64,000 nucleotides of DNA from Mustela lutreola (lineage: Eukaryota; Chordata; Mammalia; Carnivora; Mustelidae). This document shows, piece by piece, positions 43,140 through 54,443 of the stretch. The position numbers were made by a program, and so were the translations under genes. Each line of letters begins with the position of its first letter. Within the stretch, counting starts at the first letter, position 1. Below the pieces are notes generated by a model. The model made no database searches, was not told the origin of the DNA, and saw nothing but the letters and a program-made list of their open reading frames with translations. The stretch lies in NCBI RefSeq assembly GCF_030435805.1, contig NC_081303.1, positions 75,677,910 through 75,741,909 of the forward strand, written 5' to 3'.

Positions 43140-43536
43140 TGGTGACCTATTGTCGCATTACAAATCACCCTATACTTGGTAAATTAAAACAGATTTATTA
43201 TCTGTCAAGGGCCTATAAGGAGACGGTATTCGGTCAATGGGGTTCTCATTTAGGACTTTTCAAGCAGCTGCAGACAGATGTTGGAGCCGAAGTCATCTGA
43301 AAGCTCAAGTGCACTCAGCTTCCAAGGCAGCTTATTCAATGGGCCCGGCAGCGGGCGCCGGCGGTTAGCTGGGAGCCGGGAGCTCTGCGGCAGCCGTCTG
43401 GAGCGCCTTCCACGACCCCTCGGTGTCGCTTGGGCTTCTCAGAGTCTGGCAGCTAGGTTCTGACAGGGAGTGGTCCCCAAGGGAGCAGCCCAAGGTATTC
43501 CAGTGGGGGCTGTGGGGCATCTTAAGATTCATCTCA
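43140..43536. repeat. Old mammalian repeat interrupted by SINEs
   Basis: Phrases acaaatcaccctatacttgg, aagtcatctgaaagctcaag and, after the SINEs, gctgcattctatcgatcagg and ggccggcccagatttaaggg follow a familiar mammalian repeat with the gcattctattgg motif. It continues at 43985-44150. Family not assigned. Confidence 0.5.
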
Positions 43537-43550
43537 GAAATCCAAGAATG

Positions 43551-43762
43551 GGGGCACCTGGGTGGCTCAGTGGGTTGAGCCGCTGCCTTTGGCTCAGGTC
43601 ATGATCTCAGGGTCCTGGGATCGAGTCCCGCATCAGGCTCCCTGCTGAGCAGAGAGCCTGCTTCCCCTTCTCTCTCTGCCTGCCTCTCTGCCTCTCTGCC
43701 TACTTGTGATCTATCTCTGTCAAATAAATAAATAAAATCTTTAAAAAAAAAAAAAAAAAAAA
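43551..43762 (+). mobile_element. CAN-SINE (first of a stacked pair)
   Basis: Sense full copy. Flank gaaatccaagaatg lies before it (43537-43550) and after it (43763-43776). Confidence 0.95.
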
Positions 43763-43776
43763 GAAATCCAAGAATG

Positions 43777-43970
43777 GGGGCGCCTGGGTGGCTCAGTGGG
43801 TTAAACCGCTGCCTTTAGCTCAGGTCATGGTCTCAGGGTCCTGGGATCGAGCCCCGCATCAGGCTCTCTGCTTGGCGGGGAGCCTGCTTCCTCCTCTCTC
43901 TCTCTGCCTGCCTCTCTGCCTCCTTGTGGTCTCTCTCTCTGTCAAATAAATGAATAAAAAAAAAAAAAAT
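43777..43970 (+). mobile_element. CAN-SINE (second of a stacked pair)
   Basis: Sense full copy bounded by the same 14-base flank (43763-43776 and 43971-43984). It differs from its neighbour at many positions. Confidence 0.95.
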
Positions 43971-44250
43971 GAAATCCAAGAATGTCACTTAGGCTGCATT
44001 CTATCGATCAGGTCGTTAGGCCGGCCCAGATTTAAGGGGAAGGGAGTTAGGCTCCAACTTTGCACGTGAGGGCAATAGCACAAAATCGACAGAGGCCATC
44101 TTAGAGGCTGTGTACCATCGTCCGACTTCCAGCAACCACGTGCAGAACGTAGTTACCTCCTTCCCAAGACCTGCCATGTCTCACCCTGTCAAGGCCTCAG
44201 CGTGAGATCCAGGGTCTTGTCTTGTTATGTCTGCCACCCTCAACCTGGGC

Positions 44251-44836
44251 TGAAGGAGCAGGAGGCTGGCTGAGGACAAAGCAAAAGCTGGCGCCTTGCA
44301 CTCCCCCTTCACCTGCTCCCCTCCATATGTGTAGCATTCCTCAGGCACCCCTGACTGCCATAAAACGATAAATAGTTAACTTGCAGAGATCATAGTCCTG
44401 CAAGGTAGGAGTCTCCCCTGGTTTGCAAATGTCCTTGAGATTTACAACAAAGAAGTTACCTTATCAATAGCCCTAATGTCACCCTCCCCTCCATGAAAAA
44501 CCGAAGGAGGCGGAGGTAGAAGGAAAAGTAAATACTTCTAAACCTAAATCTCATTAACAGGGATGCTTGATAGCAGGAATGTAACATTTCACCAGGAGAC
44601 TCCCAATTGTGTTCGAACTATCAATCAATCAGCTCAGCCCCACCCGAAACTTGTTTGTATCTGTCTATAATAATCCTGCACCGACCCAGCTCCGGACCTC
44701 TCAGCCAACGAGCGGCGCAGAGGTCCAGGCGCAGAGGTCCAGGTTTGAACCTGCAATAAACGACCCTTGCTGATTGGCTTTGACTCACGTCTCTGGTGGT
44801 CTTTTAAGGTGAGGGTAATATTCAATTGGCATTTCA
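44251..44836 (+). mobile_element. Solo LTR of an endogenous retrovirus (ERV1-like), copy B
   Basis: A 586-base TG...CA element bounded by a 4-base repeat GGGC (44247-44250 and 44837-44840). It carries a TATA-like ctataataa near 44666 and AATAAA near 44756. The first 350 bases match the LTR at 37604; then the two part after caattgt. A small tandem gcagaggtccag repeat lies at 44716-44741. No retroviral genes adjoin, so it is a solo LTR. Confidence 0.8.
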
Positions 44837-44839
44837 GGG

Positions 44840-45890
44840 CGACCGTGACTACAGCCCCTCAAGAACAATTCCCTTGCTCTGAAGACCCATGAACACCACA
44901 TTTGGTGCGTGGAGGTGAGACGGACAGGGGACCAACACTCCTGGTCACAGATGTGTCCTTGATCCACAGCAACTCTGAAACGGAGTCAGACACATGCCGC
45001 CAGATTCCTGACAAGGGCCCAGTTCTGCTCCGGGTGTGTGGTTCTTCTTGGGTCCAGACTCTGGGCAGTTGGTTTCATTCTCTTTAACTCTTTTATTTTC
45101 CATAAGACATGTTTGTGTTTGTAGCTGCCCCCTGCCCAAAGGAAGTTGACAACCCAAAGCTTCTTTTCTTTGAACTGTCTCTATCCCTTTCAGCCCCAGA
45201 TTATGCAATTCCTTTCAAAATATTGAGGGCTCTCTCTCTTTCTCAGTCTCTCTCTCTGTCTCTCTCTAATAAATAAATAAAATCTTCAAAAAAGAAATCT
45301 AAAAAAAAATGTTGGCTTCCTGTTTATCAGCTTATAATTCACTTAATTATACAAATGCCACACTTACAAATCTCTCTAAGATTTGTCCCTCCTACCTAGA
45401 CTGAGAATCAGGGAGCTGGGAGTCAGGCCCTCAGGTCTGAAGGCGTCTGAGAGGCACAATTCTAAAATTATTAGAAGCCAAGTTGTTTATCTGAGAAAAC
45501 CTGTGAGACTTGCCCTTAAATCTTTCCAAGTCTATACCTTTGACTTCATTTCTATCCTGAGTCCCTCTTTATTGACAAGGCCCTGGGTTTGACATTTGTC
45601 CTGAAGCCTTTTATTATTTTGAGAACCATGTGCTGGCCGTAAAGACTTTTCTGGACCCTCTATAATTCCTCTAAAAAACCTGAGCAGTTCCTTCTCAGGT
45701 TATCTTTTTCTTCTCATATTTGATCAGGGTCATCAGAAGAAGTAGGCACTTTCAGTGTTCAGTCTAAACATCTCAGCTGGGTCCACGAGTTCATTCGGTA
45801 GTCCTATTTTCCTATTGCCATGGACCGAAATGCTCCCAGTCTTTCCATGAACACATGCTAGGGCTCATCTTTTATTTCTTTCTTTCTTCT
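44840..45890. other. Gene-free stretch with a SINE remnant
   Basis: A 5'-truncated sense CAN-SINE tail lies at 45228-45300 (ctctctctctaataaataaa). The rest is AT-moderate DNA with unassigned old repeats and no exon. Confidence 0.45.
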
Positions 45891-46086
45891 CTCTCTTTTT
45901 AAAAGATTTTATTTATTTATTTGACAGAGAGAGAGAGCGAGAGAGCGAGCACAAGCAGGGGGAGCAGCAGAGGGAGAGGGAGAAGCAGACTCCCTGCTGA
46001 ATAGATGTGGGACTCAATTCCAGGACCCCAGGATCATGACCTGAGCTGAAGCAGACGCTCAACCAACAGAGTCTTCCAGGTGTCCC
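45890..46086 (-). mobile_element. CAN-SINE
   Basis: Antisense copy with imperfect target-site duplication ctagggctcatctttt / ctaggggtcacctttt. Confidence 0.92.
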
Positions 46087-46119
46087 TAGGGGTCACCTTT
46101 TCTTCAGACTTCGGTAACA

Positions 46120-46560
46120 ATTTCCTCACTGCCCTCCAGATTATTACTGCTAACCCCTTTGAGGTCCTTCTAGCTTTCACTTATTACCTGGTCCCAAAGC
46201 CAATGGCACCTGCCTGGTTTCTGTAGCAGCAGCATTCCCCCTCTTGCAAGGAACCAGCTTGCACTAACTTTCTAAACCTTTCCTACCACTTCCTCTATCA
46301 CAGCATTTAGGATTTGCTTTGGCCGGCATCCCAAGATACATCAAAGGACAGTTCCACCGAATATTTTGTCATTTCATAGCAAGGGTCCTTGGCTTTCTGG
46401 CTGGGACGTATCTCTCTGTCTTCCCTCCTGCACTGGCCAATTGTTTGTTTCAGATTCTTTTACTTGAGGACTCCATGTTCAGATGTAAAATTCTCTACCA
46501 GTCTGGCATGGATTCAGCTGTGAGGTGCAGGTAAGGTTATTTCCATGGTGTTTAATTGTC
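46120..46560. repeat. Old interspersed repeat, unassigned
   Basis: Shares its right part (46490-46536) with 42989-43035. Includes the phrase attacctggtcccaaagcca seen in old mammalian repeats. Confidence 0.4.
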
Positions 46561-46924
46561 TTACATAACAAGACGTCTGAGATGGGCAGTTTAGCGTTGG
46601 TTTAGGGGCGCAGAGATGCCGTACCACTCAGTGTCTTTTCTGTGCTTTTTTGCTCTGTAACCTATAGTGTATATGCTTTTCCCCTCGTGCATGTTGCTTC
46701 ATGATCACAAGATGGCCACTGTACCTTCCAGATTTCACTGTTCATGTTCCAGTCTGGAAGGTGCAAAAAGCCTTCTCTCAGACTTTGCCTTTTTATTATG
46801 GCAATAATTGTAACAATTATAATTATTATTATGTTATTAAAAAGTACTCTCTCTAGGGATTTCTTGCATCTCTTTGGTTTTAGAGATGTAGTATGGCTAG
46901 TCAAGCTGCAACCAGGGATTTTTT

Positions 46925-47093
46925 TTTTTAAGATTTTATTTATTTATTTGACAGATCACAAGTAGGTAGAGAGTAGGCAGAGAGAGAGAGAGAGGGGAGG
47001 AAGCAAGCTCCCCGCTGAGCAGAGAGCTCAGACCTGAGATCATGACCTGAGCCAAAGGCAGAGGCTTTAACCCACTGAGCCACCCAGGCACCC
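46925..47093 (-). mobile_element. CAN-SINE
   Basis: Antisense copy, slightly shortened, with 18-base target-site duplication ctgcaaccagggattttt (46906-46923 and 47094-47111). Confidence 0.95.
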
Positions 47094-47142
47094 CTGCAAC
47101 CAGGGATTTTTACCTGAGTATGTCGAGACATTGAAAGAAAAA

Positions 47143-47341
47143 AATTTTTTAAAGATTCTATTTATTTAGAGAGAGAGAGACGGCATGAGCACGCGCGTGT
47201 GTGGGAGCAGCTGGGGAAGCAGAGGCAGAGGGAGAGGGACCAGCAGAGCCTAGGGCGGGGCTCGATCTCAGGATCCTGAAATCAGGACCTGAGCTGAGAC
47301 CAAGAGCTGGGCCCTCAACCTGCTGAGTCACCCTGGCATCC
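47143..47341 (-). mobile_element. CAN-SINE, diverged
   Basis: Antisense copy with head ending caccctggcatccc and GC-rich changes in its body (gcacgcgcgtgtgtggg). Confidence 0.83.
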
Positions 47342-47399
47342 CAAGAATGAGTTTCAGTAACAAGGAAAGAGGGGATAGGCAATAGATACTCTTGGGCAC

Positions 47400-48158
47400 T
47401 GTTATGCCCCAATAATGGGTCCGTGATTAAAGGAGCAAGACTGGGGCGCCTGGGTGGCTCAGTGGTTAAGCCGCTGCCTTCGGCTCAGGTCATGATCTCG
47501 GGGTCCTGGGATCGAGTCCCGCATCGGGCTCTCTGCTCAGCAGGGAGCCTGCTTCCTCCTCTCTCTCTCTCTCTGCCTGCCTCTCTGCCTACTTGTGATT
47601 TCTCTCTGTCGAATAAATAAATAAAATCTTTAAAAAAAAAAAAAAAAAATAAAGGAGCAAGACTGATACAAAGTGAAGGTCAAGCAAAGCTTTATTTCGT
47701 GCCAAGCGTCGAGAATCTAACCTAACGTTTGGGGCCGCACCTCTTACAAGAGAGGGCGACCCTTCTCTGTTTCACAGATTAGCTTTTAAGGGCTAAGGGC
47801 AAAGGCCATGTGGTCGGGCCTGGCCGATGAGATTGTAACACACAGAGGAAACTCCACAGTGATGCTAGGTGACCAACTGAGTTACAATGTACCCTAGTAG
47901 ACATTGGATTTAGACATTTAATTTAGCCTATCACACCTTGGTTAGGATTGGTGCCCAAAAGGCTCCCAAAGGGCGGGGCCCATACTGCTTGGGAACCAGG
48001 GAGACAGTATGCATCCCCCCCACTGATCGGATGTCTCCACCTGGCCTGACCTACCTTTGTGTCTGGGCTTTGTTACCTGAAGCTGGTTTCCGGACTCGTC
48101 TCCAAGTAAATCCCCTGGGGGAAGGGGAGCAGGGACAGTTTTTAATTAGGTCCTTACA
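47400..48158 (-). mobile_element. Solo LTR of an endogenous retrovirus, copy C, with nested SINE
   Basis: Read on the minus strand the element starts TGTAAGGACC and ends GGGGCATAACA. A perfect 5-base direct repeat GGCAC (47395-47399 and 48159-48163) bounds it. AATAAA on the minus strand (from ctttatttc near 47690) marks the R region. A CAN-SINE (47443-47649) interrupts it; without that it would be about 540 bases. No internal retroviral genes are next to it. Confidence 0.82.
47443..47649 (+). mobile_element. CAN-SINE nested in LTR copy C
   Basis: Sense full copy with perfect 15-base target-site duplication taaaggagcaagact (47428-47442 and 47650-47664). It is younger than the LTR that holds it. 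Confidence 0.97.
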
Positions 48159-48349
48159 GGCACCGTGCCTCAGAACTAGAGACTAGAGCTGCCCAGAGAT
48201 GGATGGTACCCCAGCGCCAAGGTGCCCAGTCAACATGCGTGTTCTCATTGTTCTGCTGAATGGTGCATCTGGGGCGGGGGCGGCAACCAGGCTGGCCCAG
48301 CAATGAGGGAAACCCATCTCCTTAACATCCCGGAGGGGACAGAGCCAGG

Positions 48350-48751
48350 AGAAGAGGGTCAGGAAGTGATGGTTGTGCATGAGGAAGAATAGGAATGACT
48401 CGGCTCCGGAGTGCAGGAGGGGTCTCGAGGTCTTTCAGCCTTACCCCCCCCCCCCCCCCCCGCCTTAACCCTTGACTCTCCCTCCAAAAGGATGTACGCC
48501 CAGGTCACGTCTCCATAGGTAATCCAATACCTATGCAGGAGACAGATCAAAGACTACCCCCCCCCCCCCCCCCGCCAACTCCCTCCCAGCGCGACTCCCC
48601 CTACTCTGCTTTCCAGAGTCGCGGAACCTCGCAACTTTCTTGGCTCTCCTTCTCTTGAGCCCTGAAACTTCGCCAGAGAGTGCCTTTAATAAATCATGCC
48701 TTGCGCCTACCTCGCCTGGTGTCGTCTTTATCTCGCCTATAAAACCTTACA
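48350..48751 (+). mobile_element. LTR-like right end (candidate)
   Basis: The stretch runs into tgcctttaataaatcatgcc (AATAAA 48688-48693), a short GC/CT-rich tail, and a CA end at 48750-48751, as in LTR R-U5 parts. The left edge and target repeat were not found, so this may be a truncated LTR or a chance likeness. Confidence 0.35.
48444..48573. repeat. Two long poly-C runs
   Basis: Eighteen C at 48444-48461 and seventeen C at 48557-48573, 95 bases apart, each followed by cgcc. They lie in the LTR-like candidate. Confidence 0.85.
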
Positions 48752-49299
48752 GTGGTCACAGCGATTACCGTGCCCAGGGCAGCTCTCACGGAGCCTGTGT
48801 GTCTCTTGGCCTCTGGGCTCCCTGGAGATGAGGAAATGGGAGGAGCAGTGTGACCATTCCTGGACGTCTCCTTCTGGCGGGGCTCTCTGCTGGGCCTGTG
48901 GCAGCACAGTCTCCCGGAATCCCCGCGATTTGAGGACCGGTGTGCTGGTGGTCACTGCACGTCACAGACAAGGAGGCAGGGGCTGGGAGAGGTTGGGAAA
49001 TGTAAGGAAACACCTCACATCTAAGACGTGGGATATGGAGGAACAGTCCGGGACTTCCTCCTCTTCCTCAGTCACCTCCAAAGCCGCAAGCTCTGTGGGA
49101 AGGAGAGGGGACCCCGGGGAGCCCAGTCAGATGTTCTTGGTGCCCAGATGAATCCAGGGGAGACCCGGCCCATTCGATGGCAGTCTGCACGCGCGCAGTG
49201 GGTCCTGGCTTCTGCGGGAGCACAGTTTCCCACTCCTGGACTCTGTGGGCTGGTGGAGACTGGCCTCAGCTGGCTAGGGCTGAATGGGGCTAACTTTTT

Positions 49300-49495
49300 A
49301 AAAACAATATTTTATATATTTTGTTTATTTATTTGTCAGAGACAGGGAAAGGGCACAAGCAGGGGGAGCAGTGAAGGGAGAAGGAGAAGCTCCCTGACGA
49401 GCAGGGCACCCGATGTGGGACTTGATCCCGGGACCCAGTGATCATGACCTGAGCTGAAGGCAGACGCCCAACAGACTGAGCCCCCCAGGCGCCCC
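49300..49495 (-). mobile_element. CAN-SINE
   Basis: Antisense copy with short target repeat aatggggct on both sides (49283 and 49499). Confidence 0.9.
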
Positions 49496-49694
49496 TAAAT
49501 GGGGCTGATTCCTTATCCTTCTGGGCATTTGACAGACTGACGGACACCAGACGTCCCTAGCAGGTTGTAATGGTCCTGCCACAAAGTCTCTGCTGAGGCA
49601 GAGGGTGGAAAAGTCCAGAAAATGGCACCATTCAAAGGTGCCTGGGCCTGGTTGCTTCCTCTGTCCTCCTGGAGTGGGGGCTGGGAGGCCCTGC

Positions 49695-49846
49695 CCAGGA
49701 CAGTCACCCCTCCCGTCAGGGTCGGGACCTACGTTCCCTTGGCTTTTGCTCTTCAGGGTCTACTCCTGGACCAGGACAGTCACCCCTCCCGTCAGGGTCG
49801 GGACCTACGTTCCCTTGGCTTTTGCTCTTCAGGGTCTACCCCTGGA
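49695..49846 (+). repeat. 76-bp tandem duplication
   Basis: Two units, 49695-49770 and 49771-49846, each ccaggacagtcacccctccc to ctcctgga / cccctgga; only one mismatch was seen between them, so the duplication is recent. Confidence 0.93.
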
Positions 49847-49849
49847 AGC

Positions 49850-51200
49850 CTTTTAACCCTCCAGGAAAAGAGATACTGACATCCAAGTTGGCTTCTGAGA
49901 CAGGGGAAGGACTGAACGAGGCCCCTGTGCTCCTGTCTTCAGGTCACATGTGCTCCCCACTGACTCACTGATCCCACCTGGGAAATGGGCACAACTGGCT
50001 TGGCTGTCAAAAGAGGTAGTATTCTACGCTCCACAGGCGTAGTTCAGACCCTCTTCCCAGCAAAGGCCTCCGTGGCTCCAGCCCCAGTAATCAAATCCCC
50101 CCTCATCACCTCCCCTTATGGGGCTTAGATGGTGAGACAGAAGGTGGGTCCGTCTGACAGCAGTTCGCCAGCCCCATGGGGCTGTGGGATTGGGGGTGCT
50201 CTCCCTGACCCGTGAGCTCAGGTCCTTTCGGAGCAAGCACAGGAATGTGGCGGTGTTCTAGGACACGCTTGTTTCTCCCTGAGGTGCAGAGCCCCATGCT
50301 GACCTTCAGAGGGCAACACAGCTTCCCAGGAGCCTTTCAAAGCCCTGGGGGTGACAACGGGGCGGCAGAGAGGAGGGGCAGAAAGGAGGTGGGGGTGGGA
50401 AGCAAAGGGAAGTCGGTGCTGCAGGGAGTCCGGCCAAGCAGATCCGTCCACTCCCACGCTGGCACCCACAGGCCAGGGAGAGACCCTCACCTTCCAGGTG
50501 GGCTGCCTACCTCGGCGGCTGGCTGCGGCGCTGGCAGCTGGGCAGCGAGGGGGAGAGCCTGCGGGTACGGAAGTAAGGGACGCGGAGGACAGCGGGCGTG
50601 GGAAAGGAGGTGGTGGCCCCCCTTGGGCCTCGGACGGTGGTCTCTGGGAGCACTGCGGGAGGGGCTCAGGGGCCGCAGGAAATGACTGGGTGAGGAGGGC
50701 CTTGTCCCTCCTCCTACTGCCCCTCCGGCCTGCACGAGGGCTCTCAGGGGGCCGGAACAGTGAGGGGCGCAGAGCCCCTTCCCATGGGGGTTCTGACCCA
50801 CTCTGGAGCGAGGAAATGAAGGCCCAAACCAGGCGAAGGGCAAGTCCGAGGTCAGGTGGCAAGAGGGTGGTGGGGCCGGCGGGGACCTCCGGTGAAGGGC
50901 TCTTTCCACAGGGGCCCTCCCACCCCAAAGTGCCGTCTGTCCTGGGCGAGCTCCTGCCCCTGCCCCGGAGGGATGCTGGGGCCTCTGAGACCACACAGGC
51001 ACATGCAGCGCCCGCCGGCCACCAGCCTCCTTCCCTTGGCCCTGCACTATGGCTCTTGCTGGCCTGCCGCTGGCCTGGCGTTCTCCCACTCGTCACCACT
51101 GTGTCCCCCACTAGGTTGTCAGTCTGTGCAGAGCCGGGCCTGGGGTGTTTTACTTACGACTGTGCCCACAGTGCCTTGGACAGGTGCCTTTAAATGACAC
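49850..51200. other. Gene-free GC-rich stretch
   Basis: No exon or repeat recognised. Open frames up to 297 codons on the minus strand (50218-51111) overlap equally long plus-strand frames, have Pro/Arg/Gly-rich composition and no known domain, so they are not called. Confidence 0.45.
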
Positions 51201-51203
51201 GTG

Positions 51204-51399
51204 AGGTGCCTGGGGGGCTCTGTCAGTACAGCGGCCGCCTTTGGCTCAGGTCATGATCTCGGGGTCCTGGGATTGAGTCCTGCGTCAGGCTCCCTGCTCA
51301 GCGGGAACGCTGCTTCTCCCTCTCCAGCCTGCTTCTCCCCCTGCTTGTGCTCCCTCTTTCTCCCTCTGTCAAATAAATTCACAAGATCCTTCAAAGAAA
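51204..51399 (+). mobile_element. CAN-SINE
   Basis: Sense copy, diverged (aggtgcctggggggctctgt head, caaataaattcacaagatcc tail). It is the last well-preserved SINE before the end of the window. Confidence 0.85.
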
Positions 51400-52980
51400 A
51401 ATGAAGATAGGAACGACAAATGGCTCTCGGGTGGCCACTTGTTTGTTGAGCGACCCCGGACAGGGACCTGCCTCTCAGCGGACATGTGTGCCCTTACTGT
51501 GGGCCCGATGTCGTCTGTCTGTGAGCTTTATATGTATTAACCCCTCCAAGCCCACAGCCGTCCTCGGAAGTGGTCACCATTATTAGCCCTAATCACAGAC
51601 CTTGAGGGAAGGGAAGGCAGGAGGGTGGGGTGACCTGTGGCCGGGGGTTGGGGGGAGGCTAGGAGCAGAACTGTGTGGTCACAGGGACAGGTGTTTGGCC
51701 TAGAAGGGAGGCAACTGCTGGGGCCCCTTCTGTCCCCTCCTCCTTGTAACCTTGCCTATAAAACAGGGCTAATCACGGTTCTCCCTTCCCTACCCACCCC
51801 TGCTCATTCCCCTCCCCCACAGGGGCTGAGTCCCCATGGAGATGATGCAGGACAAAGTCTGGGTGCAGAGGAAGGGCTGGGGTCAGGGCAGCCTGAGCTC
51901 TCCAGCTGCCTCCACCAGCAAGAGGCTTCCTCTGAGGCCTGGGCACTGACCTCCCCATCCGTTTCCCACACACTCTCCTGGGTCTTAGGTTCTCCTGCTC
52001 TGAAATGGGGAAGGGGGTATGAGAGACAGACTAGAGTCATAGTGATACAGAGGGCCTGTTCCCACTAAAAACAACAAGTGCTGGACAGAACTGAAAAGCA
52101 TGTTTCAAAGCAATGAGGAGCTCACAGGGCAGTAAGGAGTGAGGAGACCACAATCTAAGTGAAACCAACTCCAGGAGCTGAGCCACGCTCCAGGGCCCCT
52201 CACATCCTGAGAGCACTGGCTGAGCCGAGCCAGGGTGTCTGTGGTTAGGGAGATGGGAGCTGCAGCCCAGGGCTCACTGAGGAGGGGAGACAAGGGGGAC
52301 AGCCTCCATAATGCTGGGACCCCAAAGGGCTACATACTCCGGCTGAGAGCCAGAGGAGACCCAGGCCCCTTCCCATCAGACCTCAAGGAACAGACCTGGG
52401 GGCTGTACACACAGGGGAGCCTGCAGGGTCTGAGCCCACTCACAGTGCTTAGGGCCGTGGGCCGCAGAGAGGTCAGCCTGACTGGGAAGGGCCCCTGGGA
52501 GCAGCTTGCCTTCCTCTTAGCCTTCTAGACACCGTGCAGATGGTCTCCTCAGGGGAGAGAGCAGGCCACAGCCCAAAGTGACAAAGAACCACTGGCCTGG
52601 TCATGCAGGGAGGCTGTCTCAGGCCTCCGTGTTCTCTCTTGCAAATGGGGCTGAGCCGACACTCTCCAGGATCCCCTCTGGCACAGGGATTCTCTGGGGG
52701 CGAAGCTATGTGTGCTTCTAGAGTGAAGAAGGGGGCTGGATGGGATGGATAAGCCCGTCTCCTCCTCCGACAGAGGCTAGAAGGGGAAGCGGGTGTGTTG
52801 GGCCCTGTTCCCAGCTCTGGGGGTGGGCAATAAGGGGGTTGTGTCTGTGGCCCCAAATGGCCCTTTGATGTATGCATGGGTGGGTGGCCCTAGGGGACCA
52901 TAATAAGGGCCGCCAGGGAAGGAGGCAGGGGAGCCCCTGGGGACACCCTCAGCTTGACCTACTTAGGCCCTCATAATTGC
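51400..52980. other. Upstream region of S100A3
   Basis: Single-copy-looking sequence, no exon recognised. A MIR-like piece may lie at 51500-51640. Towards 52895 a CArG-like ccataataagg is seen. Confidence 0.4.
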
Positions 52981-53001
52981 CCCCTTCCTTCACTGGGGGA
53001 C

Positions 53002-53055
53002 TACAAATAGGGACGCCCTGTCTCTAGCCTCCTACAGCTGAAACCATCACTCGTG
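53002..53055 (+). promoter_or_regulatory. S100A3: Promoter and non-coding exon 1 of S100A3 (candidate)
   Basis: A weak TATA-like tacaaatag (53002-53010) precedes a short exon ending in the donor TCGTG|GTGAGT (53055/53056). The coding exon follows after a 1.4-kb intron, the layout seen in the neighbouring genes. Confidence 0.6.
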
Positions 53056-54443
53056 GTGAGTGCCAGCTGCTTGGGTTCTGCCCTGGATTGGGAGCCGGGC
53101 CTGGGGGCAGAGGGACGAGCACTGCAGGTACTGGCCAGGTGCCGGAAGTCAGCTATGGTGGGCTCAGTGGTCCTCGGTTACAGTGAAGGGCTGTCTGGAA
53201 GTTTGGGTTAAGGGTGTGCAGTGTGGAGGTGTGGCTGGGGTGGGGGTCTCACCAGAGGGTTTCCTTCAAGCTCCAGGCACCCAACTTCTGAAAAAGCCCC
53301 CTGGGGTGGTGCCAGCCAGGCCGGCAGGAGCCCCCAAGGGCCGCCGAGCACCAATGAGGTTCCCTAGTCCCTGTGCATGTGGCCCTTTCCTCTGCGGGTA
53401 GCACAGACTCCCAGCTCCACCGCTGGGCTGTCACAGAGACCGTTGGCCGAGCGTTGCCCCAGCTCTGCCGGCGGGGGCATTCTGTTCTGTATGGCCCAGC
53501 AGAGGGGCACCTGGGAGAGTCCCTCGCAGCCCGGGCTCCTTGCGGCACACTCCTGTCCCCTGGGGGAGCAAGGCCCTAGGTTCACCAGGGATTAGCAGGG
53601 CCTTCCCAGCTGCTTCAGGGGTCCCCAGGCTGGAGGCATCCTCCCAGAGGTGGTAGGGTTGGGGGAGATGGGCACTTCCAGGAAAGCCTGCCCTTCTGAG
53701 AAAAGGGGTGTTCCTGTGCAAAACCTTCTGGCTCAAGACCCCAGGGGGCAGGGAGACAGCTTCAGGTGGGGCAAATCACTGACCCGCGAACCTCTGAGCT
53801 GGCTCCCTCTGTGGACTGCCGGTTTGGGTCCCTGAGCAGGCCTGAGAGGTGGAATGAAGCCCAGTTTACAGGTAGGGCCCCAGCACCCCAGTGTCAGGGG
53901 CTCATCTGAGGTTGTGTGGCTGGCCTGATGCACAGGGGGTCCCAGGCAGAGTTCAGGGAAGCAGGGATGAGTGAGGGTGGTGGTGAGGTGCTGGGGTTGC
54001 TCTCAGACTGGACCCCTCCCTGAGAAGCCCAGCTCCTCCAAGGGCCTGAGGAGGGGGGGGGCATGGGGCAAGTATCTCCTTGGGCAATTTCCTGTGGGTC
54101 TGGAGGCTTTATCTCCTGGTGGGGCACCGTGGGCCTGAACCCTTCCTGGGTGTCAGGGCCGAGAGAAGGAGACAGCCAGGGAGTCCTCAAGGATCCCCAG
54201 TGTGGGGGTGCAGTTGGGGGGGTGGGATGCTCTCTGAGGAGTTTGCCCTGATGGTAGGGAAAGAAGACTTCTGTCCCGGAAAATGACATTGGGGTCATAG
54301 GGAGAGAAATTAGAAGAGGCTGGAGTGGTCAGGGCCGGGCTGCTCGGAGGAGGGAAGCAGCAGGGGTGTGTGGGAGCGGTCCCTGTCCTAGGCATGGCTG
54401 GGCCTCCGGCTGCATCTCACCTCCCTGTCCTCTGACAGGGAGG

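Noticed and set aside
50218-51193. 297-codon minus and 280-codon plus open frames on the same DNA
   Set aside because: Both strands are open over the same GC-rich stretch, without domain likeness or splice signals; a compositional effect.
42430-52900. A lost or extra S100 gene between S100A2 and S100A3
   Set aside because: The gap was scanned for the two S100 exon signatures (HKYSG..GDK and the canonical loop with DFQE) and none was seen; only repeats and unique non-coding DNA.
54366-54443. N-terminal extension of the S100A3 exon frame
   Set aside because: It begins with GTG, not ATG, and lies in the intron before the acceptor CTGACAG.
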